NCBI GenBank assembly: GCA_016213205.1
Contig: JACRAZ010000041.1
Coordinates: forward strand, 62,001-126,000
DNA: 64,000 nt
Direction: 5' to 3'
Origin: Burkholderiales bacterium
GTDB lineage: Bacteria > Pseudomonadota > Gammaproteobacteria > Burkholderiales > Burkholderiaceae_C
In this document: positions 1-9,067 of the stretch, piece after piece
How positions within the stretch are numbered: the first letter of the stretch is position 1
How the letters are laid out: each line of letters opens with the position of its first letter
Translations under genes and position numbers: made by a program
Notes under the pieces: model-generated
The model's database searches: none
What the model saw: the letters and a program-made list of their open reading frames with translations, nothing else
Told to the model about the DNA's origin: nothing

Positions 1-81
1 GGTGACGTTGCCCATGGCGCTGAGCCATTGCGGCTCGACGCGCCGGTTGTCGAGCTGGAGGATGCCGTGGATACCGCACAT
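1..81 (-). CDS. Glutamine amidotransferase / asparagine synthase family protein, N-terminal fragment (cut by window edge)
   Basis: Only the first 27 codons are in the window. They read MCGIHGILQLDN and onward, the start typical of class II (Ntn) glutamine amidotransferases: after removal of Met1, Cys2 becomes the nucleophile that releases ammonia from glutamine. The ATG lies 8 bases past the stop of the upstream glycosyltransferase, so it is the next gene of the same operon. XrtA loci often carry two asparagine-synthase-like amidotransferases; the other, complete one is at 1301-3238 and has a different N-terminal sequence. Probable role, inferred from family and context, is amidation of a uronic acid or another carboxylate in the polysaccharide. 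The rest of the protein lies outside the window. Confidence 0.8.
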   Translation of the reverse strand, partial: MCGIHGILQLDNRRVEPQWLSAMGNVT

Positions 82-89
82 ATCAACGC

Positions 90-1301
90 CTAGAGGGTGA
101 CGCGCCGGCCGCGTGCGGCCAGGGCCTGGGTGTAGACCTCGCGGTAGCGCGCCACGCTGGTGGTCCAGGTGCGCTCCACCTCGACGAAGCGCCGCGCCTG
201 GGCCGCGATGCGGGGCCACTGGTCGCGCTGGGCCAGCATCTCGTCGATCGCCTGCACCAGCGCGCCGGCGTCGCCGGCCTTGAACAGGAAGCCGGTTTCG
301 CCGTGGCGGATGAGCTCACGGTGGCCGCCCACATCGGACGCCACGAACATGCGGCCCTGGGCCATGGCTTCCAGCGGCTTCAGCGGGGTGACCAGTTCGG
401 TCAGCCGGATCGGCAGCCGCGGGTAGGCCAGCACGTCGATCAGCTCGTAGTAGCGCTGCACCTCGCTGTGCGGCACGCGCCCGGTGAAGATCACCTGGTC
501 GGCAATGCCGGCGTCCTTCGCCTGTGCCTTCAGCGCCGCATCGCGCGGGCCGCCGCCCACCAGCAGCACGCGCAGTTCGGGCCGCGTGGGCAGCATGCGG
601 CGCAGCGCCTCGATCAGCAGATCAATGCCCTCGTAACCGTAGAACGACCCCGCGAAGCCGAGCACGATGGCGCCATCGAGCCCCAGCTTCGTGCGCAGCG
701 CCGGGTCGGGCTGGGCGCCGAAGGCGAAGGTGGCCACGTCCACCGCGTTCGGGATCACGGTGATGCGCTCGTTGGGCACGCCGCGCACCGCGATGTCGCC
801 GCGCAGGCCTTCGCAGATGGTGGTGATGCGGTCGGCGCGCTTGAGTGCAAAGCTCTCCAGCCCGCGCGAGATGCGGTAGCGCAGGCTGCCTTCGGTGGTG
901 GTGCCGTGGTCCACCGCGGCGTCCTCCCAGGAGGCGCGCATCTCGTACACCACGGGCAGCTTGCGCTTGCGGCCCACCCACAGCGCGGGCAGTGCGTTGA
1001 GCACCGGCGAGTGGGCGTGGATCACATCGGGCCGGGTTTCCTGCACCACCTGGTCGAGCCGGGCCGCGGTGAGGCGCATCTGGGCGACGAGGCCGGTGCC
1101 CTCTTCACTGGGGGTGCGGTAGAAGGTCCAGCCGTCGACCTCGTCGCGCAGCGACGTGCCGGCGCCCTGCTTCGGGCTGGTCAGGTGCAGGGTGTCCCAG
1201 CCGAGCTTGCGCTGCTCGCGCAGGATCGACAGGGTGCGGAAGGCATAACCGCTGTGCAGCGGGGCCGAGTGGTCCAGCACATGGAGAACCCGCAACGCCA
1301 T
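90..1301 (-). CDS. Family 4 glycosyltransferase, XrtA/PEP-CTERM system-associated (Stp3-like)
   Basis: A 403-residue GT4 enzyme (two Rossmann-like GT-B domains) expected to add one sugar to the lipid-linked repeat unit on the cytoplasmic face of the membrane. The N-terminus, RVLHVLDHSAPLHSGYAFRT, is characteristic of the exosortase A-associated glycosyltransferase group I know as the Daro_2409 type. The C-terminal half has the donor-binding stretch TPLKPLEAMA and the preceding GFAGSFYGYEGIDLL loop. The ATG at 1301 was chosen because it overlaps the TGA of the amidotransferase gene by one base and begins just before the conserved beta strand; longer in-frame starts would overlap that gene by about 90 bases. 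Sugar specificity cannot be read from the sequence. Confidence 0.85.
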   Translation of the reverse strand: MALRVLHVLDHSAPLHSGYAFRTLSILREQRKLGWDTLHLTSPKQGAGTSLRDEVDGWTFYRTPSEEGTGLVAQMRLTAARLDQVVQETRPDVIHAHSPVLNALPALWVGRKRKLPVVYEMRASWEDAAVDHGTTTEGSLRYRISRGLESFALKRADRITTICEGLRGDIAVRGVPNERITVIPNAVDVATFAFGAQPDPALRTKLGLDGAIVLGFAGSFYGYEGIDLLIEALRRMLPTRPELRVLLVGGGPRDAALKAQAKDAGIADQVIFTGRVPHSEVQRYYELIDVLAYPRLPIRLTELVTPLKPLEAMAQGRMFVASDVGGHRELIRHGETGFLFKAGDAGALVQAIDEMLAQRDQWPRIAAQARRFVEVERTWTTSVARYREVYTQALAARGRRVTL

Positions 1302-3238
1302 CACGCCGCTTCCGCCAGGGCCTGTGCGGGCGCGGCGCTGCCGCTGGCATCCATCACGTTGCGCAGGAAGGCCTCGAACATCATCAGCGTCCACAGCGGC
1401 GCGCTGTAGTCGCGGCTGCCGTTCTGGTGCGCATCCACCAGGTGGGCCAGGTAGTCGCGGTTGAACCAGCCGGTGTCGGCCAGGCGCTGGCCGAGGATGG
1501 CCTCGCGCACCCGGGCCTTCAGCGGGCCGCGGAACCAGTTGGCCAGCGGCACCGCGAAGCCCATCTTCGGGCGGTAGAGCACGTCATCGGGCAGCAGCGG
1601 CTCCATGGCCTTCTTCAGCAGGACCTTACCCTCGTTGCCCTGGATCTTGTGCGACAGCGGCAGCGTGGCCATCCACTCGATCAGCTCGTGGTCCATCAAC
1701 GGCTCGCGCACTTCCAGCGAGTGCGCCATGCTGGCGCGGTCGACCTTGGTGTTGATGTCGCCCACCAGGTAGGTCTTGTAGTCGAGGTACTGGATCAGGG
1801 CCAGCGGGTCCTCGGTCTGCGCCCGGGCGGCATGGTGCTGGAACACGCTGAACGCGTCGTAGCCGCCCAGTTCGCGGCGGAACGCGTCCGAGAACAGCAG
1901 CGCGCGCATCGGCCCGCGCAGGATCGAGACCGAATGGAAGTAGGCCTCCACCGAGGTGCGGGCCATGCCCTCGAAGGTGGTCTTGGCGCGGAACACGCGC
2001 GGCGCCCAGTCGGCCTTGGGGTACACGCGGCCCAGCATGCCGAACAGCGGCCGGCGCAGGCCATAAGGCAGCGCCGCGCGCATGCGCTCTTCCATCAGGT
2101 GCAGGCGGTAGCGGCGATAACCGCCGAAGGTCTCGTCCCCGCCGTCGCCCGAGAGCGCCACGGTGACATGCTTGCGCGCCAGCTGGCACACGCGGTAGGT
2201 GGGGATCGCGGAGCTGTCGGCGTAGGGCTCGTCGTACAGCCGGGCCAGGGTGTCGATGAGGCCGAAGTCGTCGCTCTTGACCACCTCGAGCCGGTGCCGC
2301 GTCTTGTAGCGGTCGGCCACCATCTGCGCGAATTCGCTCTCGTTGTAGGCCTTGACGTCGAAGCCGATCGCGCAGGTGTTCACCGGCTCGTCGGACAGGC
2401 CCGCCATCGTGGCCACCACGGCGCTGGAATCGACGCCGCCCGACAGGAAGGCGCCCAGCGGCACCTCGGCGATCATGCGCAGCTTCACCGATTCGGCCAG
2501 GCGGCGGCGCAGTTCTTCCTGTGCGGCGACCGGATCGATCGGGTTGCCGCCGGTGAAGTGCACGTCCCAGTATTCCTTGATCACCGGCTGCGCGTCGCCG
2601 CGGCGCCAGGTGAGGGTGTGTGCGGGCGGCAGCTTGCGCGCCTGCTTGAACACGGTGCGCGGCTCGGCGGCGTAGCCGAGCGCGAAGTACTCCTCCACCG
2701 CCAGCGGGTCCAGGTCGCGCCTGAGGCCCCCGTGGGCGAGCAGCGATTTCAGCTCGGAGCCGAACAGCAGCTGGCCATCGTCCAGCACCGCGTAGTGCAT
2801 GGGCTTCACGCCCATGCGGTCGCGGGCCATGAAGAAGGTCTGGCGGTTGCGGTCCCAGATCGCGAACGCGAACATGCCGCGCAGGCGCTTGACGCAATCC
2901 TCGCCCCAGGCCTCCCAGGCGTGCACGATGGCCTCGGTGTCGCTCTTGGTGTGGAACACGTGGCCCAGTGCCTGCAGCTCCGGGATCAGCGACTGGTAGT
3001 TGTAGACCTCGCCGTTGAAGACGATGACGACCGAGCCATCCTCGTTGAACAGCGGCTGCTGGCCGGTGGCGATGTCGATGATCGACAGGCGCCGGTGGCC
3101 GAAGCCGATGCCCGGCTCCAGGTGCACGCTGCCTTCGTCCGGGCCGCGGTGGTGCTGCGAGTCGTTCATGCGCTCGAGCACCGCCCGCGAAATCTCGCGG
3201 CCGCCGCGGGTGTCAAAGATGCCGGTGATGCCACACAT
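1301..3238 (-). CDS. XrtA system-associated glutamine amidotransferase (asparagine synthase family)
   Basis: A 645-residue two-domain enzyme. The N-terminal Ntn glutaminase starts MCGITGIF (Cys2 nucleophile) and carries RRLSIIDIATGQQPL and FNGEVYNY. The C-terminal synthetase domain has the PP-loop ATP site SGGVDSSAV near residue 265 and the later SGDGGDETFGGY segment. AsnB-type enzymes adenylate a carboxylate and amidate it with glutamine-derived ammonia. Length and context match the 'exosortase A system-associated amidotransferase 1' family. In this locus, beside a TviB-type dehydrogenase, the inferred substrate is a uronic acid carboxylate on a sugar nucleotide or lipid-linked sugar rather than aspartate. 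The gene starts 5 bases after the upstream glycosyltransferase stop. Confidence 0.92.
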   Translation of the reverse strand: MCGITGIFDTRGGREISRAVLERMNDSQHHRGPDEGSVHLEPGIGFGHRRLSIIDIATGQQPLFNEDGSVVIVFNGEVYNYQSLIPELQALGHVFHTKSDTEAIVHAWEAWGEDCVKRLRGMFAFAIWDRNRQTFFMARDRMGVKPMHYAVLDDGQLLFGSELKSLLAHGGLRRDLDPLAVEEYFALGYAAEPRTVFKQARKLPPAHTLTWRRGDAQPVIKEYWDVHFTGGNPIDPVAAQEELRRRLAESVKLRMIAEVPLGAFLSGGVDSSAVVATMAGLSDEPVNTCAIGFDVKAYNESEFAQMVADRYKTRHRLEVVKSDDFGLIDTLARLYDEPYADSSAIPTYRVCQLARKHVTVALSGDGGDETFGGYRRYRLHLMEERMRAALPYGLRRPLFGMLGRVYPKADWAPRVFRAKTTFEGMARTSVEAYFHSVSILRGPMRALLFSDAFRRELGGYDAFSVFQHHAARAQTEDPLALIQYLDYKTYLVGDINTKVDRASMAHSLEVREPLMDHELIEWMATLPLSHKIQGNEGKVLLKKAMEPLLPDDVLYRPKMGFAVPLANWFRGPLKARVREAILGQRLADTGWFNRDYLAHLVDAHQNGSRDYSAPLWTLMMFEAFLRNVMDASGSAAPAQALAEAA

Positions 3239-3243
3239 GATGT

Positions 3244-4413
3244 TCAGTGCCTGCTGTGGCCCCGCCGGGAGGCCTGCGATTGACGATCGTAGAGTGCCTG
3301 GTAGGCCTGGACCATGGCGTCCAGGCTGAAGCGCTGCTGCACGGTGCGGCAGCCGGCCTCGCCCAGCTGCCGCGCCTGGACCGGCCGGCTGGCCCAGTCC
3401 ACCAGCGTGGCCGCCAGGGCCTGCGCATCGCCCGAATCCACCAGCGCGCCGGTGCGGCCGGGCTCCACCAGCTCGGCGTTGCCGCCCACGCGCGTGGCCA
3501 GCACCGGCAGCCCGGTGGCCATGGCCTCCAGGATGGTATTCGAGATGCCCTCGGCGATGGAGGGCAGCACGAAGGCATCCAGGCTGCGCATGACATCCGC
3601 CACGTCGCTGCGTTCACCGGGCAGCCAGGCCAGCGCGCCCAGGCCCGCGCGGTCCAGCAGCGCCTGGGCCTCTTCGCGCAGCGCGCCCTCGCCCACCATC
3701 ACCAGGCGCAGCCGTTCGCGCAGCTGCGGCGCCGCCTGCAGCGCCAGCACGAAGGCGCGTGCCAGCAGGGTCTGGTTCTTCACCTTGGCCATGCGGCCCA
3801 CCGTGCCCACCCAGAACTGGCCACGGCCGTCGCCCAGGGGGCAGCCGGCCAGCACCGGCCGCGGCCCGGGCGCAAAGCGCTGGGTGTCCACGCCGTTGTA
3901 GATCTGGCTCACGCGGGGGGCGGGCACGCCCACCTTGTCGGTGAGGTAGCGGCCCAGGTCGCGCGAGAGCGCCACGTACTGGCTCACGAAGGGCCGGTAG
4001 GCGCGGCGCATCCACTGGTACTTGCGGCTGCTGCCGTCGATGTCGTCCACGTCGCGCCCATGTTCGCCGTGGATGCGCACCGGCACGCCCGCGGCCCAGG
4101 CCGGCACGGTGGCCTCCAGCGCCGCCAGGTTGCGCGTGTGCACGATGGCGGGCTTGCGCTCGCGCATCAGCCGCCACAGCTGGGGGTACAGCTTCAGGCC
4201 GTGGCCGGGCGGCTTGTGCAGCGAGATGAACTCCACGTCCGGCCGCTTCACGCGGCGGCGGAACTCGGTCACCTCGGTCAGCGCCACCACCGCATGGCGG
4301 TAGGCCCCGGCCGGCATGTGGTTGATCAGGTTCACCACGCCGTTCTCGAGCCCACCGGTGTCGAATCGGTAGACCACGTGCAGCACCAGCGGGGGCTGCG
4401 CGGCCTCGCTCAA
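3244..4413 (-). CDS. XrtA/PEP-CTERM system-associated sugar transferase (Stp2-like, GT4)
   Basis: A 389-residue GT-B glycosyltransferase. It begins with PLVLHVVYRFDTGGLENGVV, typical of the second XrtA-associated sugar transferase family. It continues with HTRNLAALEA, HGEHGRDVDD and IYNGVDTQRF, and has the C-terminal donor-site motif ADVMRSLDAFVLPSIAEGIS followed by NTILEAMATGLPV. No ATG fits the start. A TTG at 4413-4411 overlaps the TGA of the dehydrogenase gene in a 4-base TTGA junction, mirroring the ATGA and GTGA overlaps elsewhere in this operon, so I prefer it; translation probably depends on coupling. An in-frame GTG a few codons later is the alternative. Acceptor and donor sugars are unknown. 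Confidence 0.88.
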   Translation of the reverse strand: MSEAAQPPLVLHVVYRFDTGGLENGVVNLINHMPAGAYRHAVVALTEVTEFRRRVKRPDVEFISLHKPPGHGLKLYPQLWRLMRERKPAIVHTRNLAALEATVPAWAAGVPVRIHGEHGRDVDDIDGSSRKYQWMRRAYRPFVSQYVALSRDLGRYLTDKVGVPAPRVSQIYNGVDTQRFAPGPRPVLAGCPLGDGRGQFWVGTVGRMAKVKNQTLLARAFVLALQAAPQLRERLRLVMVGEGALREEAQALLDRAGLGALAWLPGERSDVADVMRSLDAFVLPSIAEGISNTILEAMATGLPVLATRVGGNAELVEPGRTGALVDSGDAQALAATLVDWASRPVQARQLGEAGCRTVQQRFSLDAMVQAYQALYDRQSQASRRGHSRH

Positions 4414-5690
4414 AGGCGCCACAGGCGGTAGCCCGCCGAGCGGATGAGCTGCTCGTCGAAGCAGGCCTTCACGTCGATGAAGGCGCCGCCCTTGACGAGC
4501 TTGCGGGAGATGTCCTCCAGCCCCAGCCAGAGGAATTCCCGGTGCGACACCGCCGCCACGATGGCGTCGGCGCGCGGCAGGTCCTCGAAGGGCGTGAGCG
4601 AGACGCCGTACTCGTGCTGGGCTTCCTCGTTCTCGGCCAGCGGGTCGGTCACGAACACCTCGACACCGTAGCTCTTGAGCTCGTGGATGATGTCGATGAC
4701 CTTGCTGTTGCGCAGGTCGCCGCAGTTCTCCTTGAAGGTCAGGCCCAGCACGTTGACCTTGGCGCCCTTGATGTAGGAGCCCGAGGCGATCATGTGCTTG
4801 ATGGTCTGCTCGGCGATGAACTTGCCCATCGAGTCGTTGATGCGCCGGCCGGCCAGGATCACCTGCGGGTGGTAGCCCAGCATCTCGGCCTTGTGCGTCA
4901 GGTAGTACGGGTCCACGCCGATGCAGTGGCCGCCCACCAGGCCGGGCTTGAACTTCAGGAAGTTCCACTTGGTGCCGGCGGCTTCCAGCACCTCGGAGGT
5001 GTCGATGCCCAGCTTGTCGAAGATGATGGCCAGCTCGTTCATCAGCGCGATGTTCAGGTCGCGCTGGGTGTTCTCGATCACCTTGGCGGCCTCGGCGGCC
5101 TTGATCGACGAGGCGCGGTGCACGCCCGGCTCGATGATCTGCTCGTAGACCTGGGCCACCTTTTCCAGCGTCTCGGGCGTGTCGCCGGACACGATCTTCA
5201 GGATCTTGGTCAGCGTGTGCTCCCGGTCGCCCGGGTTGATGCGCTCAGGGCTGTAGCCCACCCAGAAGTCCTGCTTCCACTTGAGGCCCGATTCGCGCTC
5301 GAGCACCGGGATGCACACCTCCTCGGTGGCGCCGGGGTAGACAGTGGATTCGTAGACGACGATCGCACCCTTCTTCATGTGCCGGCCCACGCTGGTGGAC
5401 GAGCCGATCAGCGGGCGGAAATCGGGGATGTGGGCCTCGTCCACCGGCGTCGGCACGGCGACGATGATGACATCGGCCTCGGCCAGCATCGCGCCATCGG
5501 CGGTGTAGACGGCGTGCTTGGCGGCAGCGAGCTCTTCATCGGGCAGTTCACGCGAGGGGTCCACGCCGCGTTGGCAGGACTCGACCTTGTTCACCGCGAT
5601 GTCGAATCCGATGGTGCGGGTCTTCTTGCCGAAGGCCACCACCAGCGGCAGCCCCACGTAGCCCAGCCCGATCACTGCAACCGTTGTCAT
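4410..5690 (-). CDS. tviB: Nucleotide sugar dehydrogenase, TviB/WbpO type (UDP-HexNAc 6-dehydrogenase)
   Basis: A 426-residue NAD-dependent dehydrogenase that oxidises C6 of a UDP-sugar twice to the uronic acid. The Rossmann motif GLGYVGLPL is at residues 8-16. The catalytic cysteine is Cys256 in GGHCIGVDPYYLTHKAE, and the ESTVYPGATEEVC and GYSPERINPGD segments are those of the TviB/CapL/WbpO branch. That branch uses UDP-N-acetylglucosamine or -galactosamine rather than UDP-glucose, although substrate cannot be proven from sequence. With the WecB-type epimerase upstream in the operon, a UDP-N-acetylhexosaminuronate precursor is likely. The product would be a natural substrate for the amidotransferases downstream. 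The gene is preceded by a 107-base gap, the longest in the left part of the operon. Confidence 0.92.
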   Translation of the reverse strand: MTTVAVIGLGYVGLPLVVAFGKKTRTIGFDIAVNKVESCQRGVDPSRELPDEELAAAKHAVYTADGAMLAEADVIIVAVPTPVDEAHIPDFRPLIGSSTSVGRHMKKGAIVVYESTVYPGATEEVCIPVLERESGLKWKQDFWVGYSPERINPGDREHTLTKILKIVSGDTPETLEKVAQVYEQIIEPGVHRASSIKAAEAAKVIENTQRDLNIALMNELAIIFDKLGIDTSEVLEAAGTKWNFLKFKPGLVGGHCIGVDPYYLTHKAEMLGYHPQVILAGRRINDSMGKFIAEQTIKHMIASGSYIKGAKVNVLGLTFKENCGDLRNSKVIDIIHELKSYGVEVFVTDPLAENEEAQHEYGVSLTPFEDLPRADAIVAAVSHREFLWLGLEDISRKLVKGGAFIDVKACFDEQLIRSAGYRLWRL

Positions 5691-5797
5691 TCTCAGGGTC
5701 CCCCAATGTCAAAGTTCGATATCTTCCCCCCATCCGACCCGGGGCTGGCCTCGGTTGACGGATTGAAGGGCGCTGGCCGCGAATTTTTTGGCAGCGA

Positions 5798-7009
5798 TCA
5801 GCGTCGCATCAGCACGTTCTTCAGGTCGGCCCAGAAGGGCGCCGGATCGTCCCACGACCAGAGGTAGTAGCGCACCCGGGGCCGGAAATAGTCGGCCACG
5901 AAACGCCACAGCTCGGCCAGCGGGCGGACGCGGAAGTGGCGGTCCTGGATGCGCCCCGGGGCCAGCAGGATACGCGCCAGGCGTTTCACTTCGGTGGCCA
6001 CCATGCGGCAGCGCAGGTCGCCCCGCGGTGCCGGCAGCGCCCGCATCGGCAGGCCCAGCGCCGAGCGGTAGGCCAACTCGGCGAAACCGGCACCGGCATG
6101 CAGGGCCAGCGGCAGGCTGCCCCAGAAGCGGCCGTTGATCTCCATCAGCATGGCGCGGCCGGTGGCCGGGTCCCAGCGGTACTCCACCATGGCCACGCCC
6201 TGCCAGCCGATGGCGCGCAGCAGGGCGATCGAGCGCTGCTGCAGTTCCACGTGCTGGTCCAGCGGCACGGCATCGCAGACGCTGGAGAAGCCCCCTTCCG
6301 GCGGCCACTCGGCCACGCGCAGGTGCTGGAAGCGCCGCAAGGCCTCGCCCTGGTGCATGAAGAAGAACTGGCCCAGCCCCATGCCGGGGCAGTACTGCTG
6401 CAGCAGGGGCCACTCGCCCAGCGTGTCATGGCGCTGGCCCCAGGCCCGCAGCGCGGCCACGTCGTCGATGTATTCGGCCTTGACCATCTCCATGCCGGCG
6501 GCCTCGAGCCGCGGTGCCACGGCGTTGGCATCCTTCCACTTGGCCACCGCGGGCAGCGGGAAATCACCCGCCAGCGCCTCCACCTCGGCCAGGCTGCGCG
6601 GCTCCTCGCTGCGGGGCACGTCGATGCCCACCGCGCGTGCGGCCGCCAGCGTGCGCTGCTTGTCCAGCACCACCGCCAGGGCCTCGGGGTCCGGCAGCAC
6701 CGGCACCAGCGAGCCCAGCGCCGCGCGCTGGCGCAGCAACCAGGCGATGTTGGCCTCCGACACGGTCATCAGCGCCACCGGGCCGAGTTCTTCCCCCAGT
6801 GCACGCAGCGCCGCGAGCAGGGCCTCGCTGCGCGGCGGCCCGGCGACCAGCCGCCGCCAGACATGGCGCGACGCCAGGCCCAGCGCGGTGGGCTGGTGCG
6901 ACACCGCGATCACGCGCACGCCGGCCTGGCCCAGCTCACGCACCAGCGACAGCCCGATCTGGCTTTCCACGCCCAGCACCACGCAGGGCGGCAGGTTGTT
7001 GGCGCTCAT
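5798..7009 (-). CDS. ATP-grasp family carboxylate-amine ligase
   Basis: A 403-residue protein with ATP-grasp architecture. There is an N-terminal pre-ATP-grasp domain (CVVLGVESQIGLSLVREL). A central ATP-binding part includes FPLPAVAKWKDANA, and a later metal-binding strand reads AMLMEINGRFWGSLPLALHAG, the Glu-x-Asn pair expected for Mg-ATP coordination. Such enzymes join a carboxylate to an amine through an acyl-phosphate. Related proteins occur in many capsule and exopolysaccharide clusters, where they may attach amino acids to uronic acids; that role is inferred here. The ATG at 7009 overlaps the acyltransferase stop in an ATGA junction. A predicted substrate would be the uronic acid made by the neighbouring dehydrogenase, in which case it would compete with or complement the amidotransferases. 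Confidence 0.8.
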   Translation of the reverse strand: MSANNLPPCVVLGVESQIGLSLVRELGQAGVRVIAVSHQPTALGLASRHVWRRLVAGPPRSEALLAALRALGEELGPVALMTVSEANIAWLLRQRAALGSLVPVLPDPEALAVVLDKQRTLAAARAVGIDVPRSEEPRSLAEVEALAGDFPLPAVAKWKDANAVAPRLEAAGMEMVKAEYIDDVAALRAWGQRHDTLGEWPLLQQYCPGMGLGQFFFMHQGEALRRFQHLRVAEWPPEGGFSSVCDAVPLDQHVELQQRSIALLRAIGWQGVAMVEYRWDPATGRAMLMEINGRFWGSLPLALHAGAGFAELAYRSALGLPMRALPAPRGDLRCRMVATEVKRLARILLAPGRIQDRHFRVRPLAELWRFVADYFRPRVRYYLWSWDDPAPFWADLKNVLMRR

Positions 7010-8112
7010 CGTTGCGCCGCCGGCAGCCCGCGCCTGGCCTGTTCCAGCCGCAGGAAGTGCCCGTGCAGCCACTCGCGCAGCGCGCCGCGCTTGTTCTCGG
7101 TGAGCCAGCCCACGACGAAGATCGACAGCGCGCAGGCCCCGGTGGTGGCCAGCCACGCCAGCGGCGTGCCCGGGTCCAGCGCCAGCACGGTGCCCCAGGC
7201 CAGGAACAGCGGCTGGTGCAGCAGGTAGAGCGTGAAGGTGTAGTCGGCCAGCGCGCGCACCGGGCGGCGCACCGCATCGAACAGCGGCGCGAGCGTGGGC
7301 GCGACGATGCGCATGCCGGCGAAATTGGCGAACACCAGCACCGTCAGCACGTAGTCGGCGAGGAAGAACTTGCTGAAGGTGAGCTGGGTGTGGGCCGAGG
7401 CGCCGATCCAGTCCTTGAAGCCGGCGGTGACGGCATCGAAGAAGCCCACCCCGTGCAGCCCGACGATCGCCGCGCTGGAGCCCAGCACCAGCGCCCAGGC
7501 CAGCCCGAGCGAGAGGCGTTGCAGCGCCTGCCAGCGGTACAGCAGCACGCCCGAAGCCCAGATGGGCGCCAGCATCGCGATCTTGGGCCCGAGGAACAGC
7601 GCCAGGCCCACCACGCTCCAGAGCCGCCAGCGGCCCGGCATGAAGGTGGCCAGGCCGAACAGCACGTAGTACCAGAACTCGTAGGTGATGGACCAGAACG
7701 GCACGTTCGAGAAGCTGGTGATCGAGATGAACCACCACTCGTTGAACATCAGCAGGCTGGCCATCAGGCGCACCAGGAACTGGTCGTACGGGTAGCCCTT
7801 GTAGTGCGCCGGCTCGATGTGGCGGCCGACGGTGTCCAGCAGCAGGCACAACACCAGCGCCGGCACCACCACCGAGAACACCCGCGCCACGCGGCTCGCG
7901 GTGTAGCTGGGCCAGTCGCGTTCCTTGCTGTCGGTGACATAGGCGATCACGAAGCCCGAGAGCACGAAGAACACGATCACCGAACTGTGGCCGTAGTTGG
8001 ACATCGGCAGCACATCGGTGGTGAGCCAGCGCTGGTTCGAGTGATACAGGTACACCAGGCAGGCGGCCGCAAAGCGCACGAGGTCGAGGTAGACGGAAAA
8101 CTGTCGGTTCAC
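7006..8112 (-). CDS. Membrane acyltransferase, OafA/YrhL-like acyltransferase 3 family
   Basis: A 368-residue integral membrane protein with about ten hydrophobic segments. Its start, LDLVRFAAACLVYLYHSNQR, contains the Arg and His found in the first transmembrane region of acyltransferase 3 proteins (the pattern is usually Leu-Asp-x-x-Arg...His). It then has SVIVFFVLSGFVIAY, the family's second hallmark. These proteins O-acetylate or otherwise O-acylate polysaccharides, drawing on cytoplasmic acyl-CoA. The start codon is GTG at 8112 with an AAGGGG-like ribosome site upstream; 13 bases separate it from the deacetylase stop. Likely role: O-acetylation of the exopolysaccharide. Confidence 0.88.
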   Translation of the reverse strand: MNRQFSVYLDLVRFAAACLVYLYHSNQRWLTTDVLPMSNYGHSSVIVFFVLSGFVIAYVTDSKERDWPSYTASRVARVFSVVVPALVLCLLLDTVGRHIEPAHYKGYPYDQFLVRLMASLLMFNEWWFISITSFSNVPFWSITYEFWYYVLFGLATFMPGRWRLWSVVGLALFLGPKIAMLAPIWASGVLLYRWQALQRLSLGLAWALVLGSSAAIVGLHGVGFFDAVTAGFKDWIGASAHTQLTFSKFFLADYVLTVLVFANFAGMRIVAPTLAPLFDAVRRPVRALADYTFTLYLLHQPLFLAWGTVLALDPGTPLAWLATTGACALSIFVVGWLTENKRGALREWLHGHFLRLEQARRGLPAAQR

Positions 8113-8125
8113 GGCCGCGGCCCCT

Positions 8126-9067
8126 TCACATCAACCGGCGCAGCGCCTGCTCGACATAGCGGCGCCCCGTGCTCCAGGTGCCGACCGTGGGCTGCCGTTC
8201 ACCTGTGCATGCGGCGGGCTGCTGCGGGTAGCTGCCCACCTCGTAGCGCGCTCCCAGCAGCGCGCACAGCCGCTCGAAGCGGCGCACCACCCTGTCGTCG
8301 GGATCGCTGCGATCGGGTTTGAGCATCTCGAAGTTGTGCGACACGATGACGAAATGCCCGCACCCGCCCTGCACCGCGCTGGCCAGCGCCTCGGCCAGCT
8401 CGCCCAGGCCACAGCCGTTGACCTGCGCCGAACGGGCGCGGCCGAAGCCGTCGCGGAACACCGTGACGGGGTAGGTCACCACCGGGCCCACCCGCCACTG
8501 TGTCTGGTAGGTCGGCGGCCGGGCCACGTCGGGGCCGCTGACGGCATAACAGTCGTTCAGACTGGAGTCGATGGTGATGCCGCAGCGGGCCAGCGCCTCG
8601 AAGGTGTCCCGGTTCGCCGCGAAGCTGCCGGCGCGGAAGGCCGTCACCGCGCGCCCGGTGATCGCTTCCAGGGCCCGCTTGCCATGGCCGATCAGGGCCA
8701 CCTGCTCGTCCAGCGTGTACATGCTCAGGTGCTGGCGCTTGGCCTGCACGTTGGCAATCAGCGGTGGCCGGATCTCGTCGGTCCACTCCGGGTGCAGGTG
8801 CAGTTGCACCTCCTGGCCTGCCGACTGGATCAGCTCGACGATGGTGCGCAGGTGCTGCTCGCCGAAGCGCGCCGCGAACAAGGGCTCCACGAAGAACACG
8901 CCCTTCAGGCCATGGCGGTTCATGATCTCCAGGGTCTTGGGCAGCGCGTAGTCGCCCCGCGCCGAGCGGCCGTACACGTAGCGCTCGAAGCTGCCCGGGA
9001 AGTTCTGGTCCAGCCGGTCCCAGCCGTTGCACCAGAGCTCGACGTCGAAGCTCAGGATCACCCTCAT
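8126..9067 (-). CDS. Polysaccharide deacetylase family protein (divergent NodB-like)
   Basis: A 313-residue cytoplasmic-looking protein without a signal peptide. It starts RVILSFDVELWCNGWD, in which the SFDVE stretch corresponds to the first metal-binding motif of NodB-type carbohydrate esterases. VQLHLHPEW probably supplies the paired histidines and FRAGSFAANRDTFEAL the arginine motif. These enzymes remove N-acetyl groups from sugars. Start ATG at 9067 overlaps the phosphatase stop (ATGA). It is one of three deacetylase-like genes in the operon and the most divergent; the metal site looks intact by eye but a substrate cannot be assigned. Similar proteins in surface-polysaccharide clusters may act on sugar-linked precursors. 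Confidence 0.75.
   Translation of the reverse strand: MRVILSFDVELWCNGWDRLDQNFPGSFERYVYGRSARGDYALPKTLEIMNRHGLKGVFFVEPLFAARFGEQHLRTIVELIQSAGQEVQLHLHPEWTDEIRPPLIANVQAKRQHLSMYTLDEQVALIGHGKRALEAITGRAVTAFRAGSFAANRDTFEALARCGITIDSSLNDCYAVSGPDVARPPTYQTQWRVGPVVTYPVTVFRDGFGRARSAQVNGCGLGELAEALASAVQGGCGHFVIVSHNFEMLKPDRSDPDDRVVRRFERLCALLGARYEVGSYPQQPAACTGERQPTVGTWSTGRRYVEQALRRLM

Noticed and set aside
1427-5867. Several long plus-strand frames opposite the amidotransferase, sugar transferase and dehydrogenase genes
   Set aside because: Same shadow composition; the minus-strand genes carry complete catalytic motifs and operon-style overlaps.
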